Assembly (NCBI RefSeq): GCF_037975235.1
Contig: NZ_CP150241.1
Coordinates: forward strand, 2,666,001 to 2,730,000
DNA: 64,000 bases
Origin: Paenibacillus sp. FSL R5-0341
Lineage (GTDB): Bacteria; Bacillota; Bacilli; Paenibacillales; Paenibacillaceae
Direction of reading: 5' to 3'
Every line of letters begins with the position of its first letter. Within the stretch, counting starts at the first letter, position 1. This document shows, one piece after another, positions 54,511-63,369 of the stretch. The notes under the pieces are model-generated. The model did no database searches and was not told where the DNA came from. It worked only from the letters and a program-made list of their open reading frames with translations. A program made the position numbers and the translations under genes.

Positions 54511-55383
54511 ATGTCTGAAAACACGGCGAATCGAATATTCAACACGGTAAACGTCATTCTTATTGTCATTACGATGGTGCTGTGTCTTGCACCATTCATT
54601 CATATTATTGCGATCTCGCTCAGTTCGAACCGGGCGATCGGTTCAGGAGAAGTTTCCTTTTTCCCAAAAGAGTTGTCCTTTGAGGCTTATACTAAAGTAT
54701 TTGCAGATGGATCAATGATTCGTTCCCTCATCTATACGATTTGGCTCACCGTCCTGAGTACGGTGCTAAGCATGGCGATGACCATTGCGGCAGCTTATCC
54801 ACTGGCGAAGAGTAATCTAAAAGGGCGCAAGTGGTTCATGCTTGTCATTGTGGTGACGATGTTCTTCAGTGGCGGCATTATTCCCGAGTATATTCTGATC
54901 AAAAATCTACATCTACTCGACAGCACATGGGGACTTATTTTGCCTGGATTGATTAGTCCGTTCTATATGATCATTCTCATTACCTTCTTCCGAGGCATTC
55001 CCGAAAGTCTGGAAGAAGCGGCGGGCATTGATGGAAGCAGCCACTTCGGAACACTTATGCGCATTATCTTGCCGCTATCCCTTCCGGTTATGGCGACACT
55101 GAGTTTGTTCTACGCGGTAGGACGATGGAATGGTTTCCAGGATGCACTGATGTATATTACCAAGCCTGAGCTATACCCTCTGCAATTGAAATTGTATCAG
55201 ATGATTCAGCAAAACCAGATTACAGAACTGATGCAAAACGAAGGCATTGGTGCCGTTCAAGTCCTGCCTGAGAGTCTGAAAGCAGCCAGCGTTATATTCT
55301 CAACGTTACCGATCCTGCTTGTGTATCCGTGGTTGCAGCGGTACTTTATCAGTGGCGTAATGGTAGGTGCTGTAAAAGGTTAA
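54511..55383 (+). CDS. ABC transporter permease, LplC/YtcP-like
   Basis: A 290-residue permease with six membrane segments and the EAA loop EEAAGIDGSSHFGTLMRIIL. The C-terminus ends in FISGVMVGAVKG, the usual ending for this family. AAGGAG precedes the ATG at 54511. It pairs with the LplB-like permease. A copy of the ~90-bp repeat starts three bases after its stop codon. Confidence 0.93.
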   Translation: MSENTANRIFNTVNVILIVITMVLCLAPFIHIIAISLSSNRAIGSGEVSFFPKELSFEAYTKVFADGSMIRSLIYTIWLTVLSTVLSMAMTIAAAYPLAKSNLKGRKWFMLVIVVTMFFSGGIIPEYILIKNLHLLDSTWGLILPGLISPFYMIILITFFRGIPESLEEAAGIDGSSHFGTLMRIILPLSLPVMATLSLFYAVGRWNGFQDALMYITKPELYPLQLKLYQMIQQNQITELMQNEGIGAVQVLPESLKAASVIFSTLPILLVYPWLQRYFISGVMVGAVKG

Positions 55384-55385
55384 TA

Positions 55386-55477
55386 GAGGTTGTTCAAAAA
55401 GTTCACTTTTGATTACGAATGATGCCTAGTGGCATCATCAGCTTCTTGGTACTGAAAACTGATCTTTTTGAACACGC
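55386..55477 (+). repeat. Complete ~90-bp inverted-repeat element
   Basis: About 92 bases bounded by GAGGTTGTTCAAAAAG at the left and CTTTTTGAACACGC at the right, which are complementary in the GTTCAAAAAG core. A central hairpin (GATGCC-TAGT-GGCATC) follows the left arm. Partial copies lie at 1-13, 5147-5201 and 12335-12370. It lies between the LplC-like gene and the 572-residue gene and could act as a transcript stem-loop. Confidence 0.75.
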
Positions 55478-55503
55478 ACCTATAGTCTCAGGAGGTCCAT
55501 GAC

Positions 55504-57222
55504 ATGACACAACGAATGGTGGAGAAGATGTCAACAGAGCAGCAGTATCTAGTAAATCAGTCCATGACGATGATGGATAGCTTCTATGATAAGGAACTGG
55601 ATCTGCTTCGGAGTTTTGAAGAGGAGGATTCATCGCAGCACAGCACACGGGCCAGTGCACATTATGCGCTCGGGTTGTTGATTCGAAATGAGCCTGGTGA
55701 TGTGGAACGCGCGATACGAGTGTTCCACAAGGTGCTCGATGTTCAATATGACGCTCCAGATGAGATCTATCACGGAACCTTCGCGACCCGACCCAATGAT
55801 GTGCATCCACCAGCGGGTCACTATGCTTGGAAATCTTTTGCGCCAGGCACGACCTATTTCCTGGAACGCACCTTTGAGAAGGTGTCTGCGCAGTTTATCC
55901 ATAAACTACAGGAAGATGGATCTCTGCTCACAGAGGCGGCAGATTCCAAACAACTGAAACGCCTGTTTCATTCGGCAGTGAATCAGATTCTGCCACCGGT
56001 CTGGATCAGTTATGATCCCAACTGGCGCGAGTTTATCGCTTGTGTCTGTGTGGTCGTAACTGCCGAGTTTGCCGAACTTATGCCGGAGACACTCATGAAA
56101 CGGATGGATCATGCGATGGAACTGGCTGTTCAAGGGTCAGTAGAACGAAGATTATCCGACGTAATTCCAATGAATACGAATATTGAGTTGATGCACATTT
56201 TCATCACCCACTACTATGGTCACCGCTTGAACCGGACAGAATGGATTCAGCATTCGGATGAACAGGCAGAAGGGTTGATGCAGGAGTTTGAACAATACGA
56301 CAGTACATTCGCAGAATTCAATACGACAACCTATTATGGCGTCGATCTGTCCGTACTTGGCATGTATCGAAAGTATGGTCTCACCGAACGTTTGGTTGAA
56401 ATTGGACACCGGATCGAACACGGGCTTTGGAATAACATTGCACTATATTACAATGCCAATCTGGAGAATCTATCCGGCCCGTTCTCTCGGGCTTACGATA
56501 TAGAGATGCGAGAGCATAGTTCGATCGGTGTATTTATCTATCTCTTGCTTGGTGAAGGGTATGAATATCTGGCAGGAATCAACTGTGAGTCAGGCCATGA
56601 TCCACTGATTGCGCTCCTTGGGGTGGATGTGCCTGCGGGGGCCGTGCCGTATTTCAAGGCTCATCAAGAAGATCGTCTTGTGCAAAAACAATTTATGGAG
56701 CTGTGTGAGCGCAATGATCCGGCCTCCAATCGGAATCTATGTACGGCCAAAGCCTGGATTGGTGAGGATCGGATGATTGGGGCCATGTCTGGAAGCGTGA
56801 ATACCAACGGTCAGATGCATCCAGCTACGGTTCACTGGCAGACAGAGACGGGGGAGCGTTATTATCTTCGCTTGATCCGCCGTGAGGTAGGCGAGGGGTG
56901 GAACAGCCATCTACGCGGAGTAACGTTCGATGCGGACCTCACACCCGATTCGTTAACCATTGATGTGGAGCTGGATACGGCGGAAGAGATCGACGTTTAT
57001 TTTGAAATCAGAGGGCCATCCCTTCGTCAGCAGGACATTACACCAGCGTTATGGCAATTCCCTGGACTTACGTGTACCGTGAAGGCTGAGGCGCCTGAAC
57101 CATCCGTGTTAATGTACGTGAATCATGCGGAGATCATCTATCGTTATGTACCTGGAAAGACTGCGAACAAGATGAGATTTGAATTGACTCTCCGTGAAAA
57201 CAACGGTATGAGGAATAAATAG
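55504..57222 (+). CDS. Uncharacterised 572-aa protein, possible carbohydrate-active enzyme
   Basis: I do not recognise a named family. The first 370 residues are a run of amphipathic helices with aromatic and acidic loops (HPPAGHYAWKSFAPGT, WISYDPNWREFI, EFNTTTYYGVDLSVLG, NLENLSGPFSRAYDIEM), suggesting an alpha/alpha toroid like those of glycoside hydrolases and polysaccharide lyases. The last 150 residues are beta-rich (TVHWQTETGERYYLRLI; SLTIDVELDTAEEIDVYFEI), like the C-terminal sheet of heparinase-type enzymes. No signal peptide. AGGAGG precedes the ATG. Its place between an oligosaccharide ABC transporter and a sugar isomerase fits intracellular breakdown of an imported oligosaccharide; that is inference. 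Confidence 0.7.
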   Translation: MTQRMVEKMSTEQQYLVNQSMTMMDSFYDKELDLLRSFEEEDSSQHSTRASAHYALGLLIRNEPGDVERAIRVFHKVLDVQYDAPDEIYHGTFATRPNDVHPPAGHYAWKSFAPGTTYFLERTFEKVSAQFIHKLQEDGSLLTEAADSKQLKRLFHSAVNQILPPVWISYDPNWREFIACVCVVVTAEFAELMPETLMKRMDHAMELAVQGSVERRLSDVIPMNTNIELMHIFITHYYGHRLNRTEWIQHSDEQAEGLMQEFEQYDSTFAEFNTTTYYGVDLSVLGMYRKYGLTERLVEIGHRIEHGLWNNIALYYNANLENLSGPFSRAYDIEMREHSSIGVFIYLLLGEGYEYLAGINCESGHDPLIALLGVDVPAGAVPYFKAHQEDRLVQKQFMELCERNDPASNRNLCTAKAWIGEDRMIGAMSGSVNTNGQMHPATVHWQTETGERYYLRLIRREVGEGWNSHLRGVTFDADLTPDSLTIDVELDTAEEIDVYFEIRGPSLRQQDITPALWQFPGLTCTVKAEAPEPSVLMYVNHAEIIYRYVPGKTANKMRFELTLRENNGMRNK

Positions 57223-57224
57223 GT

Positions 57225-57455
57225 AGATAAGATGAACTGAACATTTACACGAGAACGAAGAGTGCAGAACGGATCTGAAGAAGCGGAGCGTTCGCCTGAA
57301 AGCTTTCTGCAAGAAAGCTGCATCGGAAGCATAAGCTATCACCGGATTTTTCCCTTTGGAGAAGGGGATCAAAAAAATCTGGGGATACAGCGATCAGAAG
57401 ATGGTACTGCAATTGGAGTGATCTAGTGTAAAGTTTATTGGTTCAACTTATATAG
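57225..57455 (+). repeat. MITE-like repeat element, copy 3
   Basis: About 231 bases related to copy 1 (9976-10207), with the shared core AAATCTGGGGATA and the AGCTTTCTGCAAGAAAGCT hairpin (perfect here). The right terminal repeat GTTCAACTTATATAG is the exact complement of the left terminus of copy 2. The left end (AGATGAACTGAACATTTAC) has drifted. Confidence 0.78.
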
Positions 57456-57510
57456 ATAGAGATAAATGGAATATGAATGGGAGATAGAATGAGAGACAGG
57501 AGGACCAATC

Positions 57511-58476
57511 ATGTATACAGACAAACAGGAATATTCGTTCTCAACATGTTGGAACATCAAACGTCATACGACCGGACAAGGCATGATTGAAGAGATCAAG
57601 TCTCTTGGATTCAAACAGGTGGAGCTGAACTATAACGTTACGGAAGAGTTGCTGAAGACGATAGAACCGATGATTGAACGGGGAGAGATCGGTATATCCA
57701 GTGTGCATAATACATTTCCGCATGTGGCTGATCCGGATTACGGGACGGATTCCGTCCTGCTCGGATTCGATGATGAGCCGCGCCGCAAACGGGCGATTGA
57801 ACTGTTACTTCGCTCAGCCGAGTACGCACATCGTTATGGGGCCAAGGCTGTCGTTGTACATCCCGGTGAGGTTCCGTTTGAATACAACATAGATGAAGCG
57901 TTGAAAAAGATATACCACGATCAGGGGCCGGACTCACTGGCATATCAGTCTTTATGGCAAGAGATGCTGGAGAAGCGGGAAGATGGCAGTGCTCATTATC
58001 TGAGCCGGATTCAGGAAAGTCTGGAAGAGGTATGCGACTTGTCGGAGCAGCGGGGCTACGGAGTGAATTTCGGTATTGAGACTCGTTCACGCTGTTATCA
58101 GATGCCGACTTTGCACGAAGCGGGAACGATTATTGGACAAATGAAGGGCGCGCCGCTTGGTCTCTGGTACGATATTGGTCACGGCATGATGATGGATCGA
58201 ATGGGCCTATATGACAATGTACGTGAAGCTAACGCGTTGATTGATCACGTGGTTGGTGTGCATATTCATGAAACCGTAGGATTGGCAGATCATTGGTGTC
58301 CATACATTCATAGTAAAGACATGACCTTTTTTGATTCGTTTTTGGATATTATCGACCGTTCTCCGGTGAAAGTATATGAGTTAAAAGCCGCGTGTACACC
58401 GGAAGAGATTGATGAAAGTCATGGATTGATTATGTCTCGCATTGCTGAACGTCAAGCGGCCCGTCAGCGCGGATAG
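57511..58476 (+). CDS. Sugar phosphate isomerase/epimerase (AP endonuclease family 2 fold)
   Basis: A 321-residue TIM-barrel protein of the xylose isomerase-like/AP_endonuc_2 family (PF01261). Metal-binding-type residues are visible at strand ends: Glu in KQVELNYNV, His in SSVHNTF, Glu in IETRSR, Asp and His in WYDIGHG, His in VHIHET and Glu in KVYELKAAC. Members isomerise or epimerise sugars, inosose or related polyols. GACAGGAGG is well placed. It is the last gene of the carbohydrate region; a terminator follows after 150 bases. Confidence 0.87.
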   Translation: MYTDKQEYSFSTCWNIKRHTTGQGMIEEIKSLGFKQVELNYNVTEELLKTIEPMIERGEIGISSVHNTFPHVADPDYGTDSVLLGFDDEPRRKRAIELLLRSAEYAHRYGAKAVVVHPGEVPFEYNIDEALKKIYHDQGPDSLAYQSLWQEMLEKREDGSAHYLSRIQESLEEVCDLSEQRGYGVNFGIETRSRCYQMPTLHEAGTIIGQMKGAPLGLWYDIGHGMMMDRMGLYDNVREANALIDHVVGVHIHETVGLADHWCPYIHSKDMTFFDSFLDIIDRSPVKVYELKAACTPEEIDESHGLIMSRIAERQAARQRG

Positions 58477-58623
58477 GGATATTGGTAAATTTTCAGCTAA
58501 GTGCATGGATAGGTGAATGGTAGGGGGACGGAGGAATGTGAAGTATTCTTCTCGGCAGATGTCTGACATCCAATTGGAGTAGAAGGTATCGGCTATCCCA
58601 TGTTGTGCGGGGATGTTTAATGG

Positions 58624-58678
58624 AAAAAGGGATCGGTTTCATCGGCCTGCAAGGCTTGGTGAGACGGATCCCTTTTTT
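58624..58678 (+). terminator. Terminator after the isomerase gene
   Basis: AAAAAGGGATC (58624-58634) pairs with GATCCCTTTTTT (58667-58678), with a GCCTGCAAGGC inner stem. Confidence 0.8.
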
Positions 58679-58679
58679 G

Positions 58680-59052
58680 ATTTTGTTAGATTTGTATATG
58701 TGATTGGTGTACAGCTTTCATTCAGATCACATTTTGGCGCACACTTGGCTTCATCGCGGGGCACTCTTTGGAAGCTAACGAACCTGACGCACCTTATTCC
58801 AAGCAAATGAGTCAGATTGAAATCGTAAGGAATCTGAGACACCTTATCTCTTCGTGTGTAGCGCATTTTTGCCTATTTTCAATTGTTAGATCCAGTTTAG
58901 CGTTACTGAGGTTCGTTAGAATTTTCGTGTTAGTCCAAACCAGGTAATAAGTTGCCAGAGATTCGTTAGAGTGTTAGAAATGAGTCAGAAGTTGACGAGA
59001 GAAGCGTTTAATCTATCTATCACCAAAGTAAGATTGAGCGTGTGATTCTTTT
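58680..59052. other. Intergenic region without a gene, with imperfect repeats
   Basis: This 373-base stretch carries no convincing ORF. It has imperfect repeats: ACGCACCTTATTCC and ACACCTTATCTC (about 55 bases apart) and several TTCGTTAGA-type motifs (58862-58985). It resembles decayed dispersed repeat sequence, but I cannot match it to the two repeat families in this window. Confidence 0.45.
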
Positions 59053-59637
59053 TTACTCGTACATCCGTCGTTCAAGTTCAGCATAGGCAATCGCAGGATC
59101 ATCACTGGAATTATCAATATAAGCGACGGATGCAGCAGGGAGCGGCCAGGCTACTTCTTTACGGACGAGAGAAGCTATGAATGTATCCCAGTTTGCAAGT
59201 TTCCATTCATCCAATGGAGATTGTCTCGCTGTAATCCGCTTGTGATACAATGCTTCATTTTCTAAATAAATATAGGCCACACGCACATCCGTATCTTTCA
59301 GAGAACGTCCAATCCGTGCGAGTTCCTGCTCGATCCAGTCAGGGGTTCCGATTTCTTTTGTAAATGGCCCCACAACTATCGTATCGATACCCAACTGAAC
59401 GTTATCCAGTGCGGCGTCCATCGTAATGCGGTACCCAAGATCACGGCACAACCTTTTGTATTCAGGCGAATCTCGGTCGGATGGGTCAAGTCCCTGAAGG
59501 GTCATGATTGCCTCAGCCGCAGGACGAAGCAGAATATCCATATCAAAGAAAGCAGCTTTATGTTTACGCGAAAGGGCTTTGGCAAGGGTGGTCTTGCCAC
59601 TTCCGGCCCCGCCGAGAAAGAAAATCAATTTGCTCAT
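59053..59637 (-). CDS. P-loop ATPase/kinase-like protein
   Basis: A 194-residue AAA_33/shikimate-kinase-like P-loop protein. The Walker A motif GGAGSGKTT lies at residues 9-17, followed by AFFDMD (Walker-like acidic strand) and an Arg-containing lid region with KRITAR. No other domain. The substrate is unknown; small-molecule phosphorylation is the family norm. It is convergent with the carbohydrate region and 86 bases upstream-tail of the SgrR-type gene on the same strand. Confidence 0.85.
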   Translation of the reverse strand: MSKLIFFLGGAGSGKTTLAKALSRKHKAAFFDMDILLRPAAEAIMTLQGLDPSDRDSPEYKRLCRDLGYRITMDAALDNVQLGIDTIVVGPFTKEIGTPDWIEQELARIGRSLKDTDVRVAYIYLENEALYHKRITARQSPLDEWKLANWDTFIASLVRKEVAWPLPAASVAYIDNSSDDPAIAYAELERRMYE

Positions 59638-59723
59638 GAATGTAATGCCTCCTTAGTATGGTGCAAGTGCGTGTAAGTGTAAGTTAATAGCATTTGTTTA
59701 TTTTAGCACAATCCATATCATTC

Positions 59724-61523
59724 TCACTTCATCACCTGCGAAGGAAACCAGATATGACGCAGGTTCACCCAGCCCTGGCTGTTGAAAGATAGACCACGCA
59801 CGGAAGGCAGATAAGCGGTTTCTACCGGTTTTTCGGATAAATGGAACAGTAAATTCTGGTCAACCAAAAATTGCTCAATTCGGTCTAATTCATAAGTTCG
59901 ATCTGCAGAGATGGGAGAGGCGACGATGGTTTGCAAGATCTCATGGATCGTTATACGAGCAGAATCTTCCAAATGCTCAGACAACGTGGAGTAGAGATCA
60001 TACCTGCGCAGTTCTTCGTCCCTGTCCCGAATGAGCGAGAAGAGAATCAGATCAGATTCCAGCCGGAGATTTCCTTTAAACTGCTCCATCGTAGCGGTTC
60101 GGACGGTACAAGAGAAACCGCACTGCTCCAGTATGGAAGCCAGATTTTTAGCATCCCTGCGATATTGTGGAATGGTCGCAATGTGCAATGAGATGGGACT
60201 AACCGAAGTGAGTTGTTTAGTAATGTCTCTAAATCCCTCCGGGTCAACCATCTCGGTACTCACCACACTAAAATCAGGCTCAACGACCTCAGAGTCATCT
60301 GCATGTCCGTCACCTCTATACATTCCAGCAAGGCATGACTTGATATGTGCTCTTACTTCCGGATCGTTTAACGATCCGGTTTTTTGTGTATTACACGTGA
60401 GTAATTTATGAACCATTACCCCTGCACTAATCTGTGTCCAGTCTGCACCGGCAGACGAAGACGGATTATGAACAAGATGAAAAAACGGAGTTTCGATATC
60501 TTGGCTATCGTCCATTTTTGCCGAGGCACTCCACGGAATTTGCAGGATATCTACCCGGTCCATATGTGCTCTACCCTGAAAATATGATGTGAAGGTTTCA
60601 AGTCTGCACAAGTGATCATCCCAGGCAGTGACCTTGAACGGCCCCGTCCCGACAGGTTTTTGCATCCCGTGCGCATCACCCGCATGCTGTATCTTTTGTT
60701 CGTTTTTTCCTGATGAGGGTACAATCGCCGCACGACTTGTTGTAAGAAAGGACAAAAACAATTCGTGAGGGTCTTTCAACTGGAAACACACGGTTAAGGG
60801 ATCGATCGATTCAATAGATAGAATCTGTTTACTCACATCACGGTACAATGTCCGGCGATCTGAGGATTGCAGTCGTTCAAACGTATACACAATATCATGG
60901 GCCGTCAGCATCTGACCATCGTGAAAAGTAATGCCTTTTCGCAAATAAAAGATCCATGTCTTTCGGTCTGCACTAACATCCCAAGTATGTGCGAGACAGG
61001 AAAGAATCTCTCCCTGTTCACCCCGCTGAACCAACCCGTCAAAGACATGGCTAGTAACAAAGGATTCAGCTAATAGATTAATGTAAAGCGGATCAAGCGC
61101 ATGAAGCTGTTGGCGCAGAGGCAGCCGAAGCGTATCAATCTGCTCATTATTGGTGCCGGCTTCCGTATGATGTCCTGAATATCCAAGCAACCACTGGTTT
61201 AGATAATCCTGCATGATTGTTGAACTGGAGAATGCGCTCACCTGCTCGGCAGCCTCCTGCAACTCTCGGCGATTCATGGCCTGCATCATATATTCTGCGG
61301 CGATTTGATCAGCCGGAACAAGCAAGGTCAGTGATGAACGCCGACCACGGCCACGCTGAGAAACCCAACGAATCCAGTCATTGGCTACCATCTTTTTGAC
61401 AATCGTTAACGTATTGCGGTGCGTACAATTTAGCAACTCAGCGAGATCGGCGAGTGTAAGTTCATGTTCTGTATGGTGACCATAATGTCGATGTAACAGC
61501 AGATATTGCTGATGTAATTTCAA
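59724..61523 (-). CDS. SgrR-type transcriptional regulator with solute-binding domain
   Basis: A 599-residue fusion of an N-terminal winged helix (about residues 1-110; LTLADLAELLNCTHRNTLTIVKKM, basic RGRGRRSS wing) and an SBP_bac_5-type oligopeptide/nickel-binding domain (about 165-595; LAHTWDVSADRKTWIFYLRKGI, VGTGPFKV). E. coli SgrR has this plan and senses sugar phosphate stress. In bacilli such genes usually neighbour exporters or membrane proteins. Here it is divergent from the DUF4173 membrane protein, its likeliest target. The ligand-binding domain has no signal peptide, so it acts in the cytoplasm. Confidence 0.88.
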   Translation of the reverse strand: MKLHQQYLLLHRHYGHHTEHELTLADLAELLNCTHRNTLTIVKKMVANDWIRWVSQRGRGRRSSLTLLVPADQIAAEYMMQAMNRRELQEAAEQVSAFSSSTIMQDYLNQWLLGYSGHHTEAGTNNEQIDTLRLPLRQQLHALDPLYINLLAESFVTSHVFDGLVQRGEQGEILSCLAHTWDVSADRKTWIFYLRKGITFHDGQMLTAHDIVYTFERLQSSDRRTLYRDVSKQILSIESIDPLTVCFQLKDPHELFLSFLTTSRAAIVPSSGKNEQKIQHAGDAHGMQKPVGTGPFKVTAWDDHLCRLETFTSYFQGRAHMDRVDILQIPWSASAKMDDSQDIETPFFHLVHNPSSSAGADWTQISAGVMVHKLLTCNTQKTGSLNDPEVRAHIKSCLAGMYRGDGHADDSEVVEPDFSVVSTEMVDPEGFRDITKQLTSVSPISLHIATIPQYRRDAKNLASILEQCGFSCTVRTATMEQFKGNLRLESDLILFSLIRDRDEELRRYDLYSTLSEHLEDSARITIHEILQTIVASPISADRTYELDRIEQFLVDQNLLFHLSEKPVETAYLPSVRGLSFNSQGWVNLRHIWFPSQVMK

Positions 61524-61657
61524 GTGTTGATTCCCTCCTGGAGGTGACCTCTGACGTATTTCTCTAAAATAAGAAGTTTTATTGATTTTAATTTCTATTT
61601 ATATTCCTATTTTATCATCTAGAATATAGCATAGAAAGGTTAATGGAGGTTTTTCCC

Positions 61658-63277
61658 ATGATTGATAAAATAATGGCTTCACCGCACCGCGCTTTAATCA
61701 CGCTACTGTCTGCATGGATGCTGGCAATCATTCACCAGTATTTGTTCTATGGCAATGAGATTGGCGTATCGTATCCTATCTTTGTAATTCTCTTTTATGT
61801 GTTCATGTATCTGTTTGCACGGGATCGCATGAGGTCTTTCAAGTTCATTGATGCTTTTGTGGCGGCTGTAGTGCTGTTGTTGTCGCTAACGTTCCTGTTA
61901 TACGACAATGAACTGCTGTATGTTCTTAATTTTCTGGTTGTACCCGGCGTAGTTATCTTACATATGACGTATCTGATGGGCAGAAAACAGAAGCAGTGGT
62001 GGGAGATCGGATTGATTGGTACGGCTATTGACCACTTGCTGCCTCAAGCCATACGTCATTGGGGGACTGTTGCTGCTATTGCTGTGAGAGCAGGCGGACG
62101 TGGCATGGGCAAATCACAGAAAACCGTTGTTTTCAAAGTGCTCATTGGTCTTGTCGCGTCTTTGCCGATCCTCATTGTTGTCGTTGCATTACTGTCTTCC
62201 GCTGACGGGGTCTTCGATCAATATCTAGCCGGTTTTCCGGAGTGGCTGAATCAGCTGGCTTTTACTCCAGGGATACCGAGAATCATCTGGATTGTCATCG
62301 CAGGTGTATTGCTATTCGGTTATGTATGGGGATTTGTACAACCGATGCAGTATGAGGCAGAGAAGAGAGCGAACGCACATTGGAAAAATGGAGCAGTATC
62401 CACGGTTGATAAGCGTGATCACACCTATATATTCTCTCCTGTGGGCCCGGCCACTGAAGGTCAGGTTACTAATAAGATTACACCCGAGCCCGAACGCCCT
62501 GCGGTTCAGCGGGAAACATTCAGATTGGACCCCATCATTGTGGGTACGATGCTGATTGTCATCAACGTTGTGTACGTTTTGTTCGTACTTGTACAGTTTT
62601 CGTATCTGTTTGGTGCGGGAGAGGGGCATCTTCCGGTAGATCTGTCTTATGCAGAGTATGCGAGAAGTGGATTCGCAGAGTTGATTCTCGTCACAGGTAT
62701 TAATTTCTTTATTCTTATTGTTGCGTTGCAGTATACCCGTCCGAGTGGCAGAGCGGGTTCCATAGCGCATCAGGTACTCCTTCTGATTCTGGTCAGTTGT
62801 TCAGCAATCATGCTGTATTCCGCGTTTATGCGCCTTAATCTCTATGAGCAGGCTTATGGATATACGTACATTCGCTTCCTGGTGCACGCATTCATGATCT
62901 TCTTGGCACTTCTGTTGCTGATTGCCGGTCTTCGTATACGCTACACGTCAATACCGCTGATCCGCTGGTATATTGTGCTTGCGCTCACTGCATATGTTGC
63001 TGTCAATTATGTGGGCATGGATAAACAGATTGCCGAGCTGAATATTGAACGTTATCATCAGACTGGCAATATTGATGCAACCTACCTGGCAAGTTTGTCG
63101 GCAGATGCGGTTCCGTTACTTCGAGCGTTTGCTCTGGAGGAGTATCCGGATCTCAAAAGGGAAATGCTGGAACGACAAGCCTACCTGGAGATGGATAGAT
63201 CAGATCGTTCCTGGCCTTCTTATAACGTTGCAAGACACAGAGCTGAGCTAGAAATGTCCAAATTGAGAACGGAATAG
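61658..63277 (+). CDS. DUF4173-family membrane protein
   Basis: A 539-residue membrane protein with about 12 hydrophobic segments and a cytoplasmic-looking polar loop near residues 230-285, matching the DUF4173/DUF4153 family. Parts that identify it are FVVALL-type helix pairs around FSYLFGAGEGHLPVDLSYAEYARSGF and FMRLNLYEQAYGYTYIRFLVH. I use the ATG at 61658 because TGGAGGT lies 8-9 bases upstream; the ATG at 61643 overlaps that site. It is divergent from the SgrR-type gene. Function unknown. Confidence 0.85.
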   Translation: MIDKIMASPHRALITLLSAWMLAIIHQYLFYGNEIGVSYPIFVILFYVFMYLFARDRMRSFKFIDAFVAAVVLLLSLTFLLYDNELLYVLNFLVVPGVVILHMTYLMGRKQKQWWEIGLIGTAIDHLLPQAIRHWGTVAAIAVRAGGRGMGKSQKTVVFKVLIGLVASLPILIVVVALLSSADGVFDQYLAGFPEWLNQLAFTPGIPRIIWIVIAGVLLFGYVWGFVQPMQYEAEKRANAHWKNGAVSTVDKRDHTYIFSPVGPATEGQVTNKITPEPERPAVQRETFRLDPIIVGTMLIVINVVYVLFVLVQFSYLFGAGEGHLPVDLSYAEYARSGFAELILVTGINFFILIVALQYTRPSGRAGSIAHQVLLLILVSCSAIMLYSAFMRLNLYEQAYGYTYIRFLVHAFMIFLALLLLIAGLRIRYTSIPLIRWYIVLALTAYVAVNYVGMDKQIAELNIERYHQTGNIDATYLASLSADAVPLLRAFALEEYPDLKREMLERQAYLEMDRSDRSWPSYNVARHRAELEMSKLRTE

Positions 63278-63331
63278 TTGAATAATAGCTGTTTTCATGG
63301 ACGGATTTATGCAAAAACAATATGTAAGTGT

Positions 63332-63337
63332 TATAAT
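63332..63337 (+). promoter_or_regulatory. Likely -10 element of the leader ORF/yidC transcript
   Basis: A consensus TATAAT lies 38 bases before the TTG start at 63370; the -35 region is weak. Transcription would start near 63344 and cover the leader ORF and yidC. Confidence 0.55.
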
Positions 63338-63369
63338 ATAAAAATGAACCTATAAAGGGGGTGAATCCC

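Noticed and set aside
63361..63369. GTG start for the leader ORF at 63361
   Set aside because: It lies within the Shine-Dalgarno sequence AAAGGGGGTGA; TTG at 63370 has proper spacing.
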